A stretch of DNA of 53,409 nt, from the NCBI GenBank assembly GCA_018065465.1, contig JAGHTC010000023.1:1-53409 (forward strand), in the 5' to 3' direction. Source of the stretch: Candidatus Ruminococcus equi (GTDB lineage: Bacteria; Bacillota; Clostridia; Oscillospirales; Acutalibacteraceae). How positions within the stretch are numbered: the stretch's first letter is position 1; the number at the start of each line of letters is the position of its first letter. Below the pieces are notes generated by a model. The model made no database searches. It saw only the letters and a list, made by a program, of their open reading frames with translations, and was not told the DNA's origin. A program made the position numbers and the translations under genes. Shown here one piece after another: positions 25,368 to 34,638 of the stretch.

Positions 25368-25396
25368 ATTATACCAAATTATAGGAGTTTAGTCAA
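25368..25396 (-). promoter_or_regulatory. Promoter of citrate synthase
   Basis: Minus-strand -35 TTGACT (25391-25396), 17-nt spacer, -10 TATAAT (25368-25373). The -35 overlaps the last codon and stop of cysK. Confidence 0.75.
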
Positions 25397-26306
25397 ATAA
25401 GCCCTCTGTTGAAAGATATCTTTCTCCCGTATCTGTCAAAAGTGCGACAATTCGCTGTGGCTTTTTGGATTTTTCTGCATACTCTATTGCACCTTTTAGG
25501 CACGCACCCGAACTGATACCGACCAAAATTCCCTCTTTTGTAATTTCTCTTGTCATTTTGTATGCATCTTCATCGGACACGGTTATTATCTCATCAATAA
25601 GCGACATATCAAGGATATCGGGAACAAAATTCGCACCTATTCCCTGAATTTTGTGTGGTCCTGCAACGCCTTTGCTCAACAAAGGAGAAGACTTCGGCTC
25701 AACGCCGATAATTTTGATATCGGAGTTTTGCTCTTTTAGGTACTTTGCAACACCTGTGATTGTACCGCCTGTGCCGATAGTCGCAACAAAGGCATCAAGT
25801 TTTCCGTCACAATTGGAAAAGATTTCTCTTGCTGTTGTTTCATAGTGGGCAAGGGCATTCGCAGGGTTTGTAAACTGCCCGAGTATCACAGAATTTTCGA
25901 TTTCACTATGCAGTTGCTCTGCCTTTTTTACTGCTCCGTCCATACCTTCCGATGCGGGAGTAAGCACAATTTGTGCTCCATATGCTTTAAGCAAAATCCT
26001 TCTTTCTTTGCTCATAGATTCGGGCATTGTCAAAATGAGTTTGTACCCTCTGGGTATCGCAATAGAAGCAAGCCCTATTCCCGTGTTACCCGAAGTCGGC
26101 TCGATTATGGTTGCGCCTTTTTTGAGTTCTCCCGACTGTTCGGCAACATTGAGCATAAAAAGTGCCGCACGGTCTTTTGTGCTTTTTGCGGGATTGAAAC
26201 ACTCAAGTTTGCACAGAAGTTCTGTGTCCTGCGGTTTATTTATATTTGAAAATCTGACAAGAGGAGTATTTCCTATTGTGCTTTCAACATTATCAAAAAT
26301 TTTCAT
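25389..26306 (-). CDS. cysK: Cysteine synthase (O-acetylserine sulfhydrylase)
   Basis: A 305-aa PLP enzyme that makes cysteine from O-acetylserine and sulfide. NPAKSTKDR holds the PLP lysine (near residue 44; many relatives have NPASSVKDR), PTSGNTGIGLA is the substrate loop, GTGGTITG binds the phosphate of PLP and SSGA is near the C-terminus. Length matches CysK. AAAGGGTG lies 8 nt before the ATG. It is divergent from the VTC operon. A CysM-like preference cannot be excluded. Confidence 0.93.
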   Translation of the reverse strand: MKIFDNVESTIGNTPLVRFSNINKPQDTELLCKLECFNPAKSTKDRAALFMLNVAEQSGELKKGATIIEPTSGNTGIGLASIAIPRGYKLILTMPESMSKERRILLKAYGAQIVLTPASEGMDGAVKKAEQLHSEIENSVILGQFTNPANALAHYETTAREIFSNCDGKLDAFVATIGTGGTITGVAKYLKEQNSDIKIIGVEPKSSPLLSKGVAGPHKIQGIGANFVPDILDMSLIDEIITVSDEDAYKMTREITKEGILVGISSGACLKGAIEYAEKSKKPQRIVALLTDTGERYLSTEGLFD

Positions 26307-26330
26307 ATTATATCACCCTTTCACAGATTT

Positions 26331-26359
26331 ATTTTACACGCAAACTAATTATTATGCAA
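26331..26359 (-). promoter_or_regulatory. Promoter of cysK
   Basis: Minus-strand -35 TTGCAT (26354-26359), 17-nt spacer, -10 TAAAAT (26331-26336), about 25 bp upstream of the ATG. No T-box or riboswitch was recognised in the short leader. Confidence 0.65.
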
Positions 26360-26475
26360 TAAAAATTTTGTCGTGCTTTTCACACAATCTACATAAACTT
26401 TTCGCGTTGTTTTCACTTTGCACTCAAAATTATATCACATTAGGCATATATTATCTTTACAAAAGGAGACAGAAT

Positions 26476-27186
26476 ATGCCGACGATTTACACATTCAAAA
26501 GAGTAGAGAAAAAATATCTGCTTTCGAAAGAAGAATATGAATATGTGCTTGACAAAATCACACCGTATATGCATATCGACAAATACGGCGAAACAGAAAT
26601 TTCAAACATCTACTTTGACAATACAAATGATGAGCTTATTGAAACTTCTCTTTCAAAACCTGCGTATAAAGAAAAGTTACGGCTTCGCTCATACAGTACC
26701 CCCGATTTGGATTCAACCGTATTTTTCGAGATAAAAAAGAAATTCAAAGGAACTGTATACAAGCGAAGAATTAAACTTTCTTTATATGATGCCTATCGCT
26801 ACATAGAAACGGGAGAAATGCCGAAAAGTTTATCGGGAAATATCCCCTTTGAAATCGACTATATGATGAAAAAATACAAGCTTTTCCCAAAAGTATTTGT
26901 CGGGAGTAAGCGAAAGGCTTTTGTCGCAAATGATGACAGCGATTTGCGAATTACTTTTGACTGTGATATCGTCACAAGATACGAAAATATCAACCTTGAA
27001 AACGGATATTTCGGGGACAGGATAATCCCGAAAAACACCTATCTTATGGAAATCAAAATTCCAAATGCAATGCCTCTTTGGCTTGCGCATATTTTAAGCG
27101 AAAAACAAATTTTTCCGCAGAGCTTTTCAAAAGTCGGAAAAGCACATCTGCAACACAAATACAGAAAGGATGAACAATATGTTTGA
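26476..27186 (+). CDS. VTC-domain (polyphosphate polymerase-like) protein
   Basis: A 236-aa protein with the VTC fold, a triphosphate-tunnel domain that in yeast Vtc4 makes polyphosphate. The expected charged strands are present: RVEKKYLL at the N-terminus, YKEKLRLRSY, FFEIKKKFKGTVYKRRI, FDCDIVTRYENINL and YLMEIKIPNAMPLWL. AAGGAG lies 8 nt before the ATG at 26476. The next gene (DUF4956) overlaps by 8 bp. Bacterial VTC proteins often sit beside DUF4956 membrane proteins; their product has rarely been tested, so polyphosphate synthesis is inference. Confidence 0.9.
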   Translation: MPTIYTFKRVEKKYLLSKEEYEYVLDKITPYMHIDKYGETEISNIYFDNTNDELIETSLSKPAYKEKLRLRSYSTPDLDSTVFFEIKKKFKGTVYKRRIKLSLYDAYRYIETGEMPKSLSGNIPFEIDYMMKKYKLFPKVFVGSKRKAFVANDDSDLRITFDCDIVTRYENINLENGYFGDRIIPKNTYLMEIKIPNAMPLWLAHILSEKQIFPQSFSKVGKAHLQHKYRKDEQYV

Positions 27187-27838
27187 AAGTATAATATCGT
27201 CAGAGGGACTTACCATAGTACAGGCGCTTATCTGCGTTGGCACTGCTTTGGTACTCGGTATAGTCGCTTCCCTTGTATATATGTACAAAGACTGCTGTTC
27301 CCAAAACTTTGCAATTACACTTGCACTTTTACCGCCGATTGTATGTATGCTCATTATGATGGTAAACGGCAATCTCGGTACAGGTATTGCAGTGGTCGGA
27401 GTATTCTCGCTTGTGCGTTTTCGCTCACAGCCGGGTAATTCAAAAGAAATCCTGGCCATTATGCTTTCTATGGCAATAGGTCTTGCAACAGGCACAGGCT
27501 ATGTTACCTTTGCCGCTTTCGGTGCGGTTTTGGTACTGTTGTTCTTTGTTATCCTTTTTTCTGCAAATTTCGGGAAATCAAGCAGACAGGAACTCAAAAT
27601 AACCATTCCCGAAAACCTCGACTATGACGGACTGTTTGACGATATTTTCGAAGAATTCACAAAGAAAATTGAAATCAATACAGTAAAAACCGCCCAAATG
27701 GGCAGTGTATATGAACTCAAATATCAAGTGATTTTGAAGGACAAAAACCGACAGAAAGAATTTATTGACGCTATCCGTTGCCGAAACGGAAACCTTCCTG
27801 TTTCCTGCTCAAAAACTCCTGATACAATTCAACTGTAA
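27179..27838 (+). CDS. DUF4956-family membrane protein
   Basis: A 219-aa protein with four to five membrane helices in residues 15-130 and a cytoplasmic C-terminal domain of about 85 residues. The conserved GIAVVGVFSLVRFRSQPGNSKEI block is the hallmark of DUF4956. AAAGGA lies 8 nt before the ATG at 27179, inside the end of the VTC gene, so translation is probably coupled. It may form the membrane channel or anchor for the VTC enzyme. Function untested. Confidence 0.88.
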   Translation: MFESIISSEGLTIVQALICVGTALVLGIVASLVYMYKDCCSQNFAITLALLPPIVCMLIMMVNGNLGTGIAVVGVFSLVRFRSQPGNSKEILAIMLSMAIGLATGTGYVTFAAFGAVLVLLFFVILFSANFGKSSRQELKITIPENLDYDGLFDDIFEEFTKKIEINTVKTAQMGSVYELKYQVILKDKNRQKEFIDAIRCRNGNLPVSCSKTPDTIQL

Positions 27839-27849
27839 GAAGGTGCAGT

Positions 27850-29532
27850 ATGAAAAAGAAAATCAAAGTACTTTCGCTTTTGTTGTGTCTTGTTTTGCTG
27901 TGTTGTCTTTTTTGCTCCTGTAAAAATGAAAATACGGCTACAACAAATGAAGTATCAAGCGAAATAAATATCGACATAAATGATATTGAAGGCTCGATAG
28001 ACCTTACAAAAGCGCATAAAATAACTTTAAATGGGGAAACGATTTCGGCAGAAAACAACTGTGCCGAAATCAAAGACACAGTAGTAAAAATAAAAGACAC
28101 GGGAATCTATGAACTTTCGGGAACACTGACTGACGGTCAGGTAAAAGTAACAGCAGACGATAATGCTACCGTAGTAATAGTGCTAAACGGTGTTGATATC
28201 ACAAACAAACACGGCTGTGCCATTCACATAAAGAAAGCAAAACAAGCCTTTGTTGTTGCGTGGTCGGGTAGCGAAAACAAACTTTCCGACACAGAAAACT
28301 ATGAGTTTTCCGCCGATGATACAGACGGCGAGCCCGATGCAACAATTTTCTCAAAATCCGACCTTGTTGTTGCAGGAAAAGGAACCCTCAACATAGATGC
28401 AAATTATTCAACCGCGATAAAGTCAAAAGATAACCTTATTGTAAAGGACCTCACGCTTTCGATTGACTCTGTCGATGACGGAATAAAGGGCAGAGATTCG
28501 TTAGAACTTTCAACGGCAAGCATAAAAATAGACTGCGAAAACGACGGTATTAAAACAACGAATGACGAAGACGACACTCTCGGAAACCTTAAAATACTAA
28601 GCGGTAATTTTGAAATAAATGCAGGAAAAGATGCAATCCACAGCAAAAATCAAATAGATATTTCAGGCGGTGATTTCAAAATCTCCTGTGAAGATGACGG
28701 CGTTCATTCGGATTCAATACTCAACATCACAGACGGCAACATTAAGATAGAAAAATCATACGAAGGGCTTGAAGCGGAAAACATCAACATAAGCGGCGGT
28801 AATATCGAAATCAAAGCATCCGATGACGGAATAAACGCCGCAGGCGGTAACGATTCTTCACAGCAAAACAGTTTCGGCGGCGGTGACAAATTCAAGGGAA
28901 ATGCTAATGCTTCTATCAAAGTCACAGGCGGTTTTATCTATATAAATGCAGACGGTGACGGTTTTGATTCAAACGGTACTGCCGAAATGTCGGGGGGCAC
29001 ACTTCTTGTTGACGGTCCTACAAACGGCGGTGACGGTGCTATCGACTACGATATTTCATTTACTATGACAGGCGGACTACTTGTAGCGTGTGGTTCAAGT
29101 GAAATGGCACAGGCTGTAAGCGACACATCAACTCAAAACTGCATTATGGTTAACCTTTCAAAACAAAGCGCCGATACTCTCTTTAATCTTTCCGATTCAA
29201 ACGGTAATTCCATAGTAACCTACTCACCGAGCAAAGAGTATCAAAATGTGGTTATCTGCTCGGATAAAATCAAAACAGGCGAAACCTACACCATAAGTAC
29301 AGGAGGACAGTGTTCCGGCGAAAATAATCACGGTCTGTACCAAAACGGCGAATACACCGGCGGCACAAAGGCAGAAGAAATCACCGTAAACTCCGTTGTA
29401 ACTTCAAATTCAGGATTTATGGGCGGTATGGGAGGTCCAAACGGTGGTATGGGCAGAGGTAACAATATGGAACCTCCAAACGGTGAAATGAGACAAGAAC
29501 CGCCAAACGGCAGAGGAAAACCCGCTTTTTAA
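27850..29532 (+). CDS. Beta-helix carbohydrate-binding-like lipoprotein
   Basis: A 560-aa exported protein. A lipoprotein-type signal ends near Cys24-Ser-Cys (LFCSC). The body is a repetitive right-handed beta-helix of about 20-residue turns, many ending in DDGI, NDGI or DDGV (for example SIDSVDDGIKG, CENDGIKT, CEDDGVHS, ASDDGINA). This matches the DUF4353 carbohydrate-binding-domain family. The last 45 residues are rich in Gly, Met, Pro and Asn. GAAGGTG precedes the ATG and the gene lies 11 bp after the DUF4956 gene. Repeated acidic loops suggest calcium binding, which is inference. Confidence 0.85.
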   Translation: MKKKIKVLSLLLCLVLLCCLFCSCKNENTATTNEVSSEINIDINDIEGSIDLTKAHKITLNGETISAENNCAEIKDTVVKIKDTGIYELSGTLTDGQVKVTADDNATVVIVLNGVDITNKHGCAIHIKKAKQAFVVAWSGSENKLSDTENYEFSADDTDGEPDATIFSKSDLVVAGKGTLNIDANYSTAIKSKDNLIVKDLTLSIDSVDDGIKGRDSLELSTASIKIDCENDGIKTTNDEDDTLGNLKILSGNFEINAGKDAIHSKNQIDISGGDFKISCEDDGVHSDSILNITDGNIKIEKSYEGLEAENINISGGNIEIKASDDGINAAGGNDSSQQNSFGGGDKFKGNANASIKVTGGFIYINADGDGFDSNGTAEMSGGTLLVDGPTNGGDGAIDYDISFTMTGGLLVACGSSEMAQAVSDTSTQNCIMVNLSKQSADTLFNLSDSNGNSIVTYSPSKEYQNVVICSDKIKTGETYTISTGGQCSGENNHGLYQNGEYTGGTKAEEITVNSVVTSNSGFMGGMGGPNGGMGRGNNMEPPNGEMRQEPPNGRGKPAF

Positions 29533-29540
29533 AAAGACAG

Positions 29541-29568
29541 CAACCCGACAAAAAACTTTGTCGGGTTG
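29541..29568 (+). terminator. Terminator of the VTC operon
   Basis: CAACCCGACAAA (29541-29552) and TTTGTCGGGTTG (29557-29568), a perfect 12-bp stem, 9 bp past the stop. Confidence 0.8.
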
Positions 29569-29570
29569 TA

Positions 29571-29599
29571 TTGATTTAAGGGACTTTTTGAGATATAAT
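29571..29599 (+). promoter_or_regulatory. Promoter of the 222-aa membrane protein gene
   Basis: -35 TTGATT (29571-29576), 17-nt spacer, -10 TATAAT (29594-29599), 31 bp before the ATG. Confidence 0.75.
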
Positions 29600-29630
29600 C
29601 AAAATATCGTTCAGACTCGGAGGATATATT

Positions 29631-30299
29631 ATGAAAAGTAAAGCACGAAAAGGCTTGCTCCTGGTGTTTATTGCCGCACTGTTGACACTTATCGGTCAGA
29701 TAGTTGCGGTAATCGGAACTATTATCGGCGGAGACACCCTACTCGGTGGTAAAGTGATAGAAAGTGACACCGTATTCAGCCAATTTCTTATACCTATGAT
29801 ATTGCTGTTAAATTCTGCTTTGGTCGGAATCGCCGCAACAATTATCGACCTTGTCGGTCTATATAAAGCAAGCAAACAGGCAAACGGCTATCTTCCCGCT
29901 TTTGTCTTTTCAATATTCCTCATCCTTGCACAGATTGTTACCGCGTGTGCATCTGCTTTCGTGCCGAAACTTCAAAACAACAAAATCAGTGATGTTGCCG
30001 TTGACCTTGTAATGATAATAATTACAACTTTCGTTATTCAAACGACAATACAACTGCTAAAAGAAAAAGGACACGAAAAACTTGCAAAATTCGGCAAAAC
30101 AACTTTGTTCATCTATGTTATAGGTACAATGCTAAACCTTTTGATGAAACTGTTTTCGGGTTTCCTGCTCTTTATACCGAACGGTGCAGACTGGCTCCTT
30201 ATTGCATCGGGAATAATCGCCGTTGCTATCGTTATTCTTACTCCGTTATATGAGGTTTTTTATGTAATATTCTTGGGCTGTGCATTTAAAAAAGTATAA
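29631..30299 (+). CDS. Unrecognised 222-aa membrane protein
   Basis: I do not recognise the family. It has five to six hydrophobic helices: residues 8-32, 50-75, 88-112, 122-142, 155-180 and 190-215. Loops are short and it ends in a basic FKKV. GGAGG precedes the ATG. It has its own promoter and a terminator shared with the convergent ABC exporter genes, so it is monocistronic. Confidence 0.75.
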   Translation: MKSKARKGLLLVFIAALLTLIGQIVAVIGTIIGGDTLLGGKVIESDTVFSQFLIPMILLLNSALVGIAATIIDLVGLYKASKQANGYLPAFVFSIFLILAQIVTACASAFVPKLQNNKISDVAVDLVMIIITTFVIQTTIQLLKEKGHEKLAKFGKTTLFIYVIGTMLNLLMKLFSGFLLFIPNGADWLLIASGIIAVAIVILTPLYEVFYVIFLGCAFKKV

Positions 30300-30323
30300 A
30301 CAAAATTGAAAATAAACAAAAAA

Positions 30324-30360
30324 TATGGCTGTGACGAGTTCGTCACAGCCATAAGTTTTT
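30324..30360. terminator. Bidirectional terminator between convergent genes
   Basis: TATGGCTGTGACGA (30324-30337) and its complement (30340-30353) form a perfect 14-bp stem followed by AGTTTTTATT. It carries the GGCTGTGA core seen at two other sites. Confidence 0.85.
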
Positions 30361-30361
30361 A

Positions 30362-32146
30362 TTATCCGTTATTGTCGGCAAACTGACTGTTGTAGAGTTT
30401 TGCATACAAGCCGTCTTTTGCCATAAGTTCTTCGTGGTTTCCTACTTCGAGGATATCGCCATCCTGCATATACAGGATGTTGTCGCTGTCCTTGATTGTA
30501 GAAAGTCTGTGAGCAATAACAAAACTTGTTCTGCCTTTCATCATCTGAGCCATAGCATCCTGGATAAGAACTTCGGTTCTTGTATCGACAGAGGATGTAG
30601 CCTCGTCAAGAATCATAATGGGCGGGTCGTTGAGCATTGCTCTTGCAATAGTGATAAGCTGGCGCTGTCCCTGTGCGATATTTGATGCACCCTCTTGGAG
30701 TACAAAATTATATCCGCCGGGGAGAGTACGGATAAACGCATCGGCTCTTGCAGCCTTTGCGGCAGCGATAACTTCTTCATCGGTAGCATCGAGTTTACCG
30801 TAGCGGATGTTCTCCATAATAGTACCGCTGTAAAGCCATGTTTCCTGAAGTACCATTCCGAAAATCTCTCTGAGGCGTTCACGCTTCATTTCTCTTACAT
30901 CAACGCCGTCAATTCTGATACCGCCGCCCTTTACATCGTAGAAACGCATAATGAGGTTAACAAGTGTTGTTTTACCTGCACCGGTAGGACCGACGATAGC
31001 GGTCTTTTCGCCTGCGTTGATTTTGATATCAAGGTCATGGATAAGAGTCTGGTGAGGAAGATAACCGAACTTAACATGGTCGAAAGTAACCTGACCTTTC
31101 AAAGGCTCGGGGAACTTCGGATTCTCTGTATCGGCAACTTCTTCCTGTTCGTCGAGGAATTCAAAAATTCTTGTAGCGGCAGAACTTGTTGACTGGATGA
31201 TACCCGAAATCTGCATTACTTCGGTGATAGGTGTTGAGAACTGAGTAAGATACTGAGTAAACGCCTGAATCATACCGACTGAAAGTCCGCCTGCGATAGC
31301 GATTAACGCACCGACAAGAGCAACGAGTACAAAACCGATGTTTGACATACTCTGTGACAAAGGCATCAAAATACCTGCCAAGAATTGAGCGCGGTTTGAT
31401 GTTTCGTAAAGAGTGTCGTTAGTTTCTTCAAACTTGCCGATAACCTCTTCTTCTTTGCCGAAAACGGTTACGACATTATGACCGCCGTAGTATTCTTCAA
31501 CATAGCCGTTGAGTTCGCCTGTGAGTTCCATCTGCTTGTCAAAACCGACCTGTGATTTTGCTGCGATTTTTGCAGAGATATAGAGGATAAACGGAACTGC
31601 AAGAAGTCCTACGATAGTAAGCCAACCGGAAACACCGAGCATCATAATAATAACGATTACAACAGTAAAGCAAGCGTTGATTATCTGATAAAGACTTGAC
31701 TGCAATGAGTTTGAAATTGTATCGATATCGTTGGTTACACGGCTCAAAATATCGCCGTATGTAGTTGTATCATAGTAGTTGAGAGGAAGCTTGTTGAGTT
31801 TTGTATCAATCGCTTTTCTCAAATCATAGATAGTGTTTTCTGTGCATGCTACGATAAGGTGAGTTGCAAGATATGTAAATATCGAGTAGAGCAAATAGCA
31901 CGATATCATAGTGATAAGGAAGATAAAGAAGGCTTCACTCACCTCGGCTGTATAGCCTTCGGTGAAAATCAATTTCAAATTGTTTATGGCATTACCGAGC
32001 ATCAAAGGTGCAAGCGCATAAACAAAACATCCGATAAATACAAAAATAATAGAGAAGATAAGCGGAACCTTATACGGTTTCATATAAGAGAAGAGACGCT
32101 TATAAACAGAGTTTTTCTTTTTCTTTTCATTTACTTGTTTACTCAT
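30362..32146 (-). CDS. Heterodimeric ABC exporter, subunit 2
   Basis: A 594-aa half-transporter: six membrane helices (about residues 25-330), then an ATPase domain. Walker A is GPTGAGKTT and Walker B is IMILDEATSSVD with the catalytic Glu. The signature is degenerate, IAQGQ instead of LSGGQ. Paired with subunit 1, whose Walker B has Asp in place of Glu, this gives one normal and one degenerate ATP site, as in BmrCD, LmrCD and TM287/288. Its ATG overlaps the stop of subunit 1 (ATGA). Likely exports drugs, lipids or peptides; substrate unknown. Confidence 0.93.
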   Translation of the reverse strand: MSKQVNEKKKKNSVYKRLFSYMKPYKVPLIFSIIFVFIGCFVYALAPLMLGNAINNLKLIFTEGYTAEVSEAFFIFLITMISCYLLYSIFTYLATHLIVACTENTIYDLRKAIDTKLNKLPLNYYDTTTYGDILSRVTNDIDTISNSLQSSLYQIINACFTVVIVIIMMLGVSGWLTIVGLLAVPFILYISAKIAAKSQVGFDKQMELTGELNGYVEEYYGGHNVVTVFGKEEEVIGKFEETNDTLYETSNRAQFLAGILMPLSQSMSNIGFVLVALVGALIAIAGGLSVGMIQAFTQYLTQFSTPITEVMQISGIIQSTSSAATRIFEFLDEQEEVADTENPKFPEPLKGQVTFDHVKFGYLPHQTLIHDLDIKINAGEKTAIVGPTGAGKTTLVNLIMRFYDVKGGGIRIDGVDVREMKRERLREIFGMVLQETWLYSGTIMENIRYGKLDATDEEVIAAAKAARADAFIRTLPGGYNFVLQEGASNIAQGQRQLITIARAMLNDPPIMILDEATSSVDTRTEVLIQDAMAQMMKGRTSFVIAHRLSTIKDSDNILYMQDGDILEVGNHEELMAKDGLYAKLYNSQFADNNG

Positions 32147-33879
32147 TTGTTCATCTCCTCCTCACTCATCTGTGATGCCACAATTTCCTTATAAACATCG
32201 CAAGTTTTAAGGAGTTCATGGTGTGTGCCGATGCCGGCAATCTTGCCCTGCTCAACAACGATAATGCGGTCAGCTTCCATAATGGTGCTTACACGCTGTG
32301 CAACAATAACAACGGTTGCGTTGTCTGTTTCTTCTGCAAGTGCTGCACGAAGGTTTTTATCTGTTTTAAAGTCGAGTGCCGAGAAAGAGTCATCGAAAAC
32401 ATAAATTTCGGGTTTTCTGACAACTGCACGAGCAATACAAAGACGCTGTTTCTGTCCGCCGGAGAAGTTTGAACCTCCCTGTGCAACGACTGACTCATAG
32501 CCGTCTTCTTTCTTCATAACAAATTCGGTTGACTGAGCAATCTCAACAGCCTTTTCAATTCTTTCTTCTGTCGGGTCATCATCACCGAAACGAAGGTTGC
32601 TTTCTATTGTACCTTTGAACAGTACAGCCTTTTGAGGAACAAAACCGATTTTCTTTCTTAATACGCTCAAATCGTAATCGCGTACATCAATACCGTCAAC
32701 AAGTACCTGTCCTTCGGTTACATCATACAGACGGGGAATAAGGTTGACGATAGTTGTTTTACCCATACCGGTACCGCCGATGATAGCAGTAGTTTCGCCG
32801 GGTTTTGCAGAGAACGAAAGTCCCTGTATAGCGGGAACATCTGCGCCCTTGTATGTAAATGATACATTTTTAAATTCAAGATAACCCTGTTTTTCTGTGT
32901 TATCCTTGGGCTCTTCTGCATTGTCGATTTCGTTGACTGATGAAAGGATTTCCTGTGCTCTCTTTGCGGAAGTTGTCGCTCTGGGCAAAAGCAGGAAAAC
33001 AAGTGTCATCATAACAACAGCCATCAAAATCATAAGGATATATTCAATAATTGCCATAAGTTCGCCGGCTGTATATTTTACACCTTGATAAACTGACTGA
33101 TTGTAAGCCATATACAGGATGATGGCGATGGTCATTGAAAGGATAAGAATCATAAAGGGCAGAAGAAGGTTTGAAACTCTCTGCATCTTTTTGCTTGTCT
33201 TTTTATAGTCTGTGTTGATTTTTTCAAATTTATCTGCTTCAAATTTCTGTGTACCAAAAGCACGAACAACACGAACACCTGTAAGTTTTTCACGGATAAC
33301 AAGGTTGATGTTGTCAAGTTTTGTTTGGATTGAAGTAGAAAGCGGAATAGCGATTTTTCCGATGATAACAAGGATAATCGCCATAACTGGAACAGAAATA
33401 ACGAGTACGGCAGAAAGTCTCGGCGAAGTCGAAACCGCAAGTGCGATACCGCAGATACACATAATCGGTGCCATAATCGCGATACGAAGTACCTGATTCA
33501 AGAAAGTTTGAATCTGTGTAATGTCGTTATTTGTTCTTGTGATAAGCGATGATGTTGAGAAAGCATCAATCTCACTTTGTGAGAAGTTTTGAACCTTGTT
33601 GAAAATCTCACTTCTCATATTTCTTCCGACACCCATAGAAACCTGTGCCGAAAGTTTCGAACCCCAGATACCTGCCAAAATACCGATAACAACAAAAACA
33701 ACCATAAGTCCTGTTGTGGTAAAAAGTTTAGCATAATCTTTGTTCGGGATTGCTTCGTCAATAATACCGCGAAGCAGTGCGGGAAGTCCGAGGGTAGCAA
33801 GTGTTGTACCCAATGTGGAAATAATAATGAGGAAAAGTTCTTTTTTGAATTTAGATAGTTCTAATATAACGCGTTTCAT
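32143..33879 (-). CDS. Heterodimeric ABC exporter, subunit 1
   Basis: A 578-aa half-transporter with six membrane helices and an ATPase domain. Walker A is GGTGMGKTT and the signature FSGGQKQRLCIARAV is intact. Walker B ends VFDDSFSALD, so the catalytic Glu is Asp, and the H-loop position reads IVAQRVSTI rather than the usual VIAHRLSTI, with Gln instead of His. These are the marks of the degenerate half of a heterodimer. GGGGAGG precedes the ATG. It lies 20 bp after the DUF308 gene. Confidence 0.93.
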   Translation of the reverse strand: MKRVILELSKFKKELFLIIISTLGTTLATLGLPALLRGIIDEAIPNKDYAKLFTTTGLMVVFVVIGILAGIWGSKLSAQVSMGVGRNMRSEIFNKVQNFSQSEIDAFSTSSLITRTNNDITQIQTFLNQVLRIAIMAPIMCICGIALAVSTSPRLSAVLVISVPVMAIILVIIGKIAIPLSTSIQTKLDNINLVIREKLTGVRVVRAFGTQKFEADKFEKINTDYKKTSKKMQRVSNLLLPFMILILSMTIAIILYMAYNQSVYQGVKYTAGELMAIIEYILMILMAVVMMTLVFLLLPRATTSAKRAQEILSSVNEIDNAEEPKDNTEKQGYLEFKNVSFTYKGADVPAIQGLSFSAKPGETTAIIGGTGMGKTTIVNLIPRLYDVTEGQVLVDGIDVRDYDLSVLRKKIGFVPQKAVLFKGTIESNLRFGDDDPTEERIEKAVEIAQSTEFVMKKEDGYESVVAQGGSNFSGGQKQRLCIARAVVRKPEIYVFDDSFSALDFKTDKNLRAALAEETDNATVVIVAQRVSTIMEADRIIVVEQGKIAGIGTHHELLKTCDVYKEIVASQMSEEEMNK

Positions 33880-33899
33880 AATATTTTACCTCCCCGACA

Positions 33900-34454
33900 T
33901 CATTCATAAGACGGCTCAAATGCCGACGAGATAAGTCTTACTCCGGCTACCATAAGTCCGATTCCGATAATAACTCCGATAAGAGCAACTTCGAACAACA
34001 AATCGGAAATACAGAAAAGACCGATAAGTACCATAAGGATTCCGAGAATAAGGCTGAATATCCAACCGTTTGATTCAGAATCTTTACTGTTTTTGATTGC
34101 TTTTACAATAGAATATACTCCGTAGAAAAGAAGCCAGAAAACAAATACCAAAAGAATGATAATGTAGAACAAAGCTTCAACAGCCGGAACAAACAGCGCA
34201 AGCAAAGAGACAACCGCAGCACCAATGCCGAGTAAAAGACCGACAGTACCCGTGCCGGCAAGTTCTTTGCCTTCTTCACCTTCTTTTTGGTCGTGCTTAA
34301 AGAAGATAGCACTGACGATAGAGCAAATACCCCACATAAGAAGAAGTATTGCAACTATCCAACCTGCATTTAGGAAAGATTCTTCGGGCCAAAAAATGCA
34401 GTAAAGTGAACCGAAGATGGCGAAAACGCCGATGATTGCATTAAATACCTTCAT
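33900..34454 (-). CDS. HdeD-like DUF308 membrane protein
   Basis: A 184-aa protein with six hydrophobic helices and a charged loop (FKHDQKEGEEGKEL), fitting the DUF308/HdeD group. The repeats GIGAAVVSLLALFVP and GLMVAGVRLISSAF are typical. AAGGAGG lies 5 nt before the ATG at 34454. It is the first gene of the exporter operon and may aid its assembly, though this is only context. Confidence 0.8.
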   Translation of the reverse strand: MKVFNAIIGVFAIFGSLYCIFWPEESFLNAGWIVAILLLMWGICSIVSAIFFKHDQKEGEEGKELAGTGTVGLLLGIGAAVVSLLALFVPAVEALFYIIILLVFVFWLLFYGVYSIVKAIKNSKDSESNGWIFSLILGILMVLIGLFCISDLLFEVALIGVIIGIGLMVAGVRLISSAFEPSYE

Positions 34455-34496
34455 TATTTCCTCCTTTTTCTGCGCAATACGCATATAATTAGTATT

Positions 34497-34525
34497 ATTA
34501 TATCATAAGTGTACTTCTTTGTCAC
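34497..34525 (-). promoter_or_regulatory. Promoter of the DUF308-exporter operon
   Basis: Minus-strand -35 GTGACA (34520-34525), 17-nt spacer, -10 TATAAT (34497-34502). Confidence 0.7.
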
Positions 34526-34579
34526 TACCAAAAAAGACATTTTTCGACAAAAAATTAAGATATATTAAGGTTTTTTCGG

Positions 34580-34608
34580 TTGCTTTTTATACTCAGTTGT
34601 GATATTAT
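34580..34608 (+). promoter_or_regulatory. Promoter of the NRPS-like gene
   Basis: -35 TTGCTT (34580-34585), 17-nt spacer, -10 TATTAT (34603-34608), 30 bp before the ATG and divergent from the exporter promoter. Confidence 0.55.
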
Positions 34609-34638
34609 AAATATAATTATGGGTACGGAGGTAATTAT

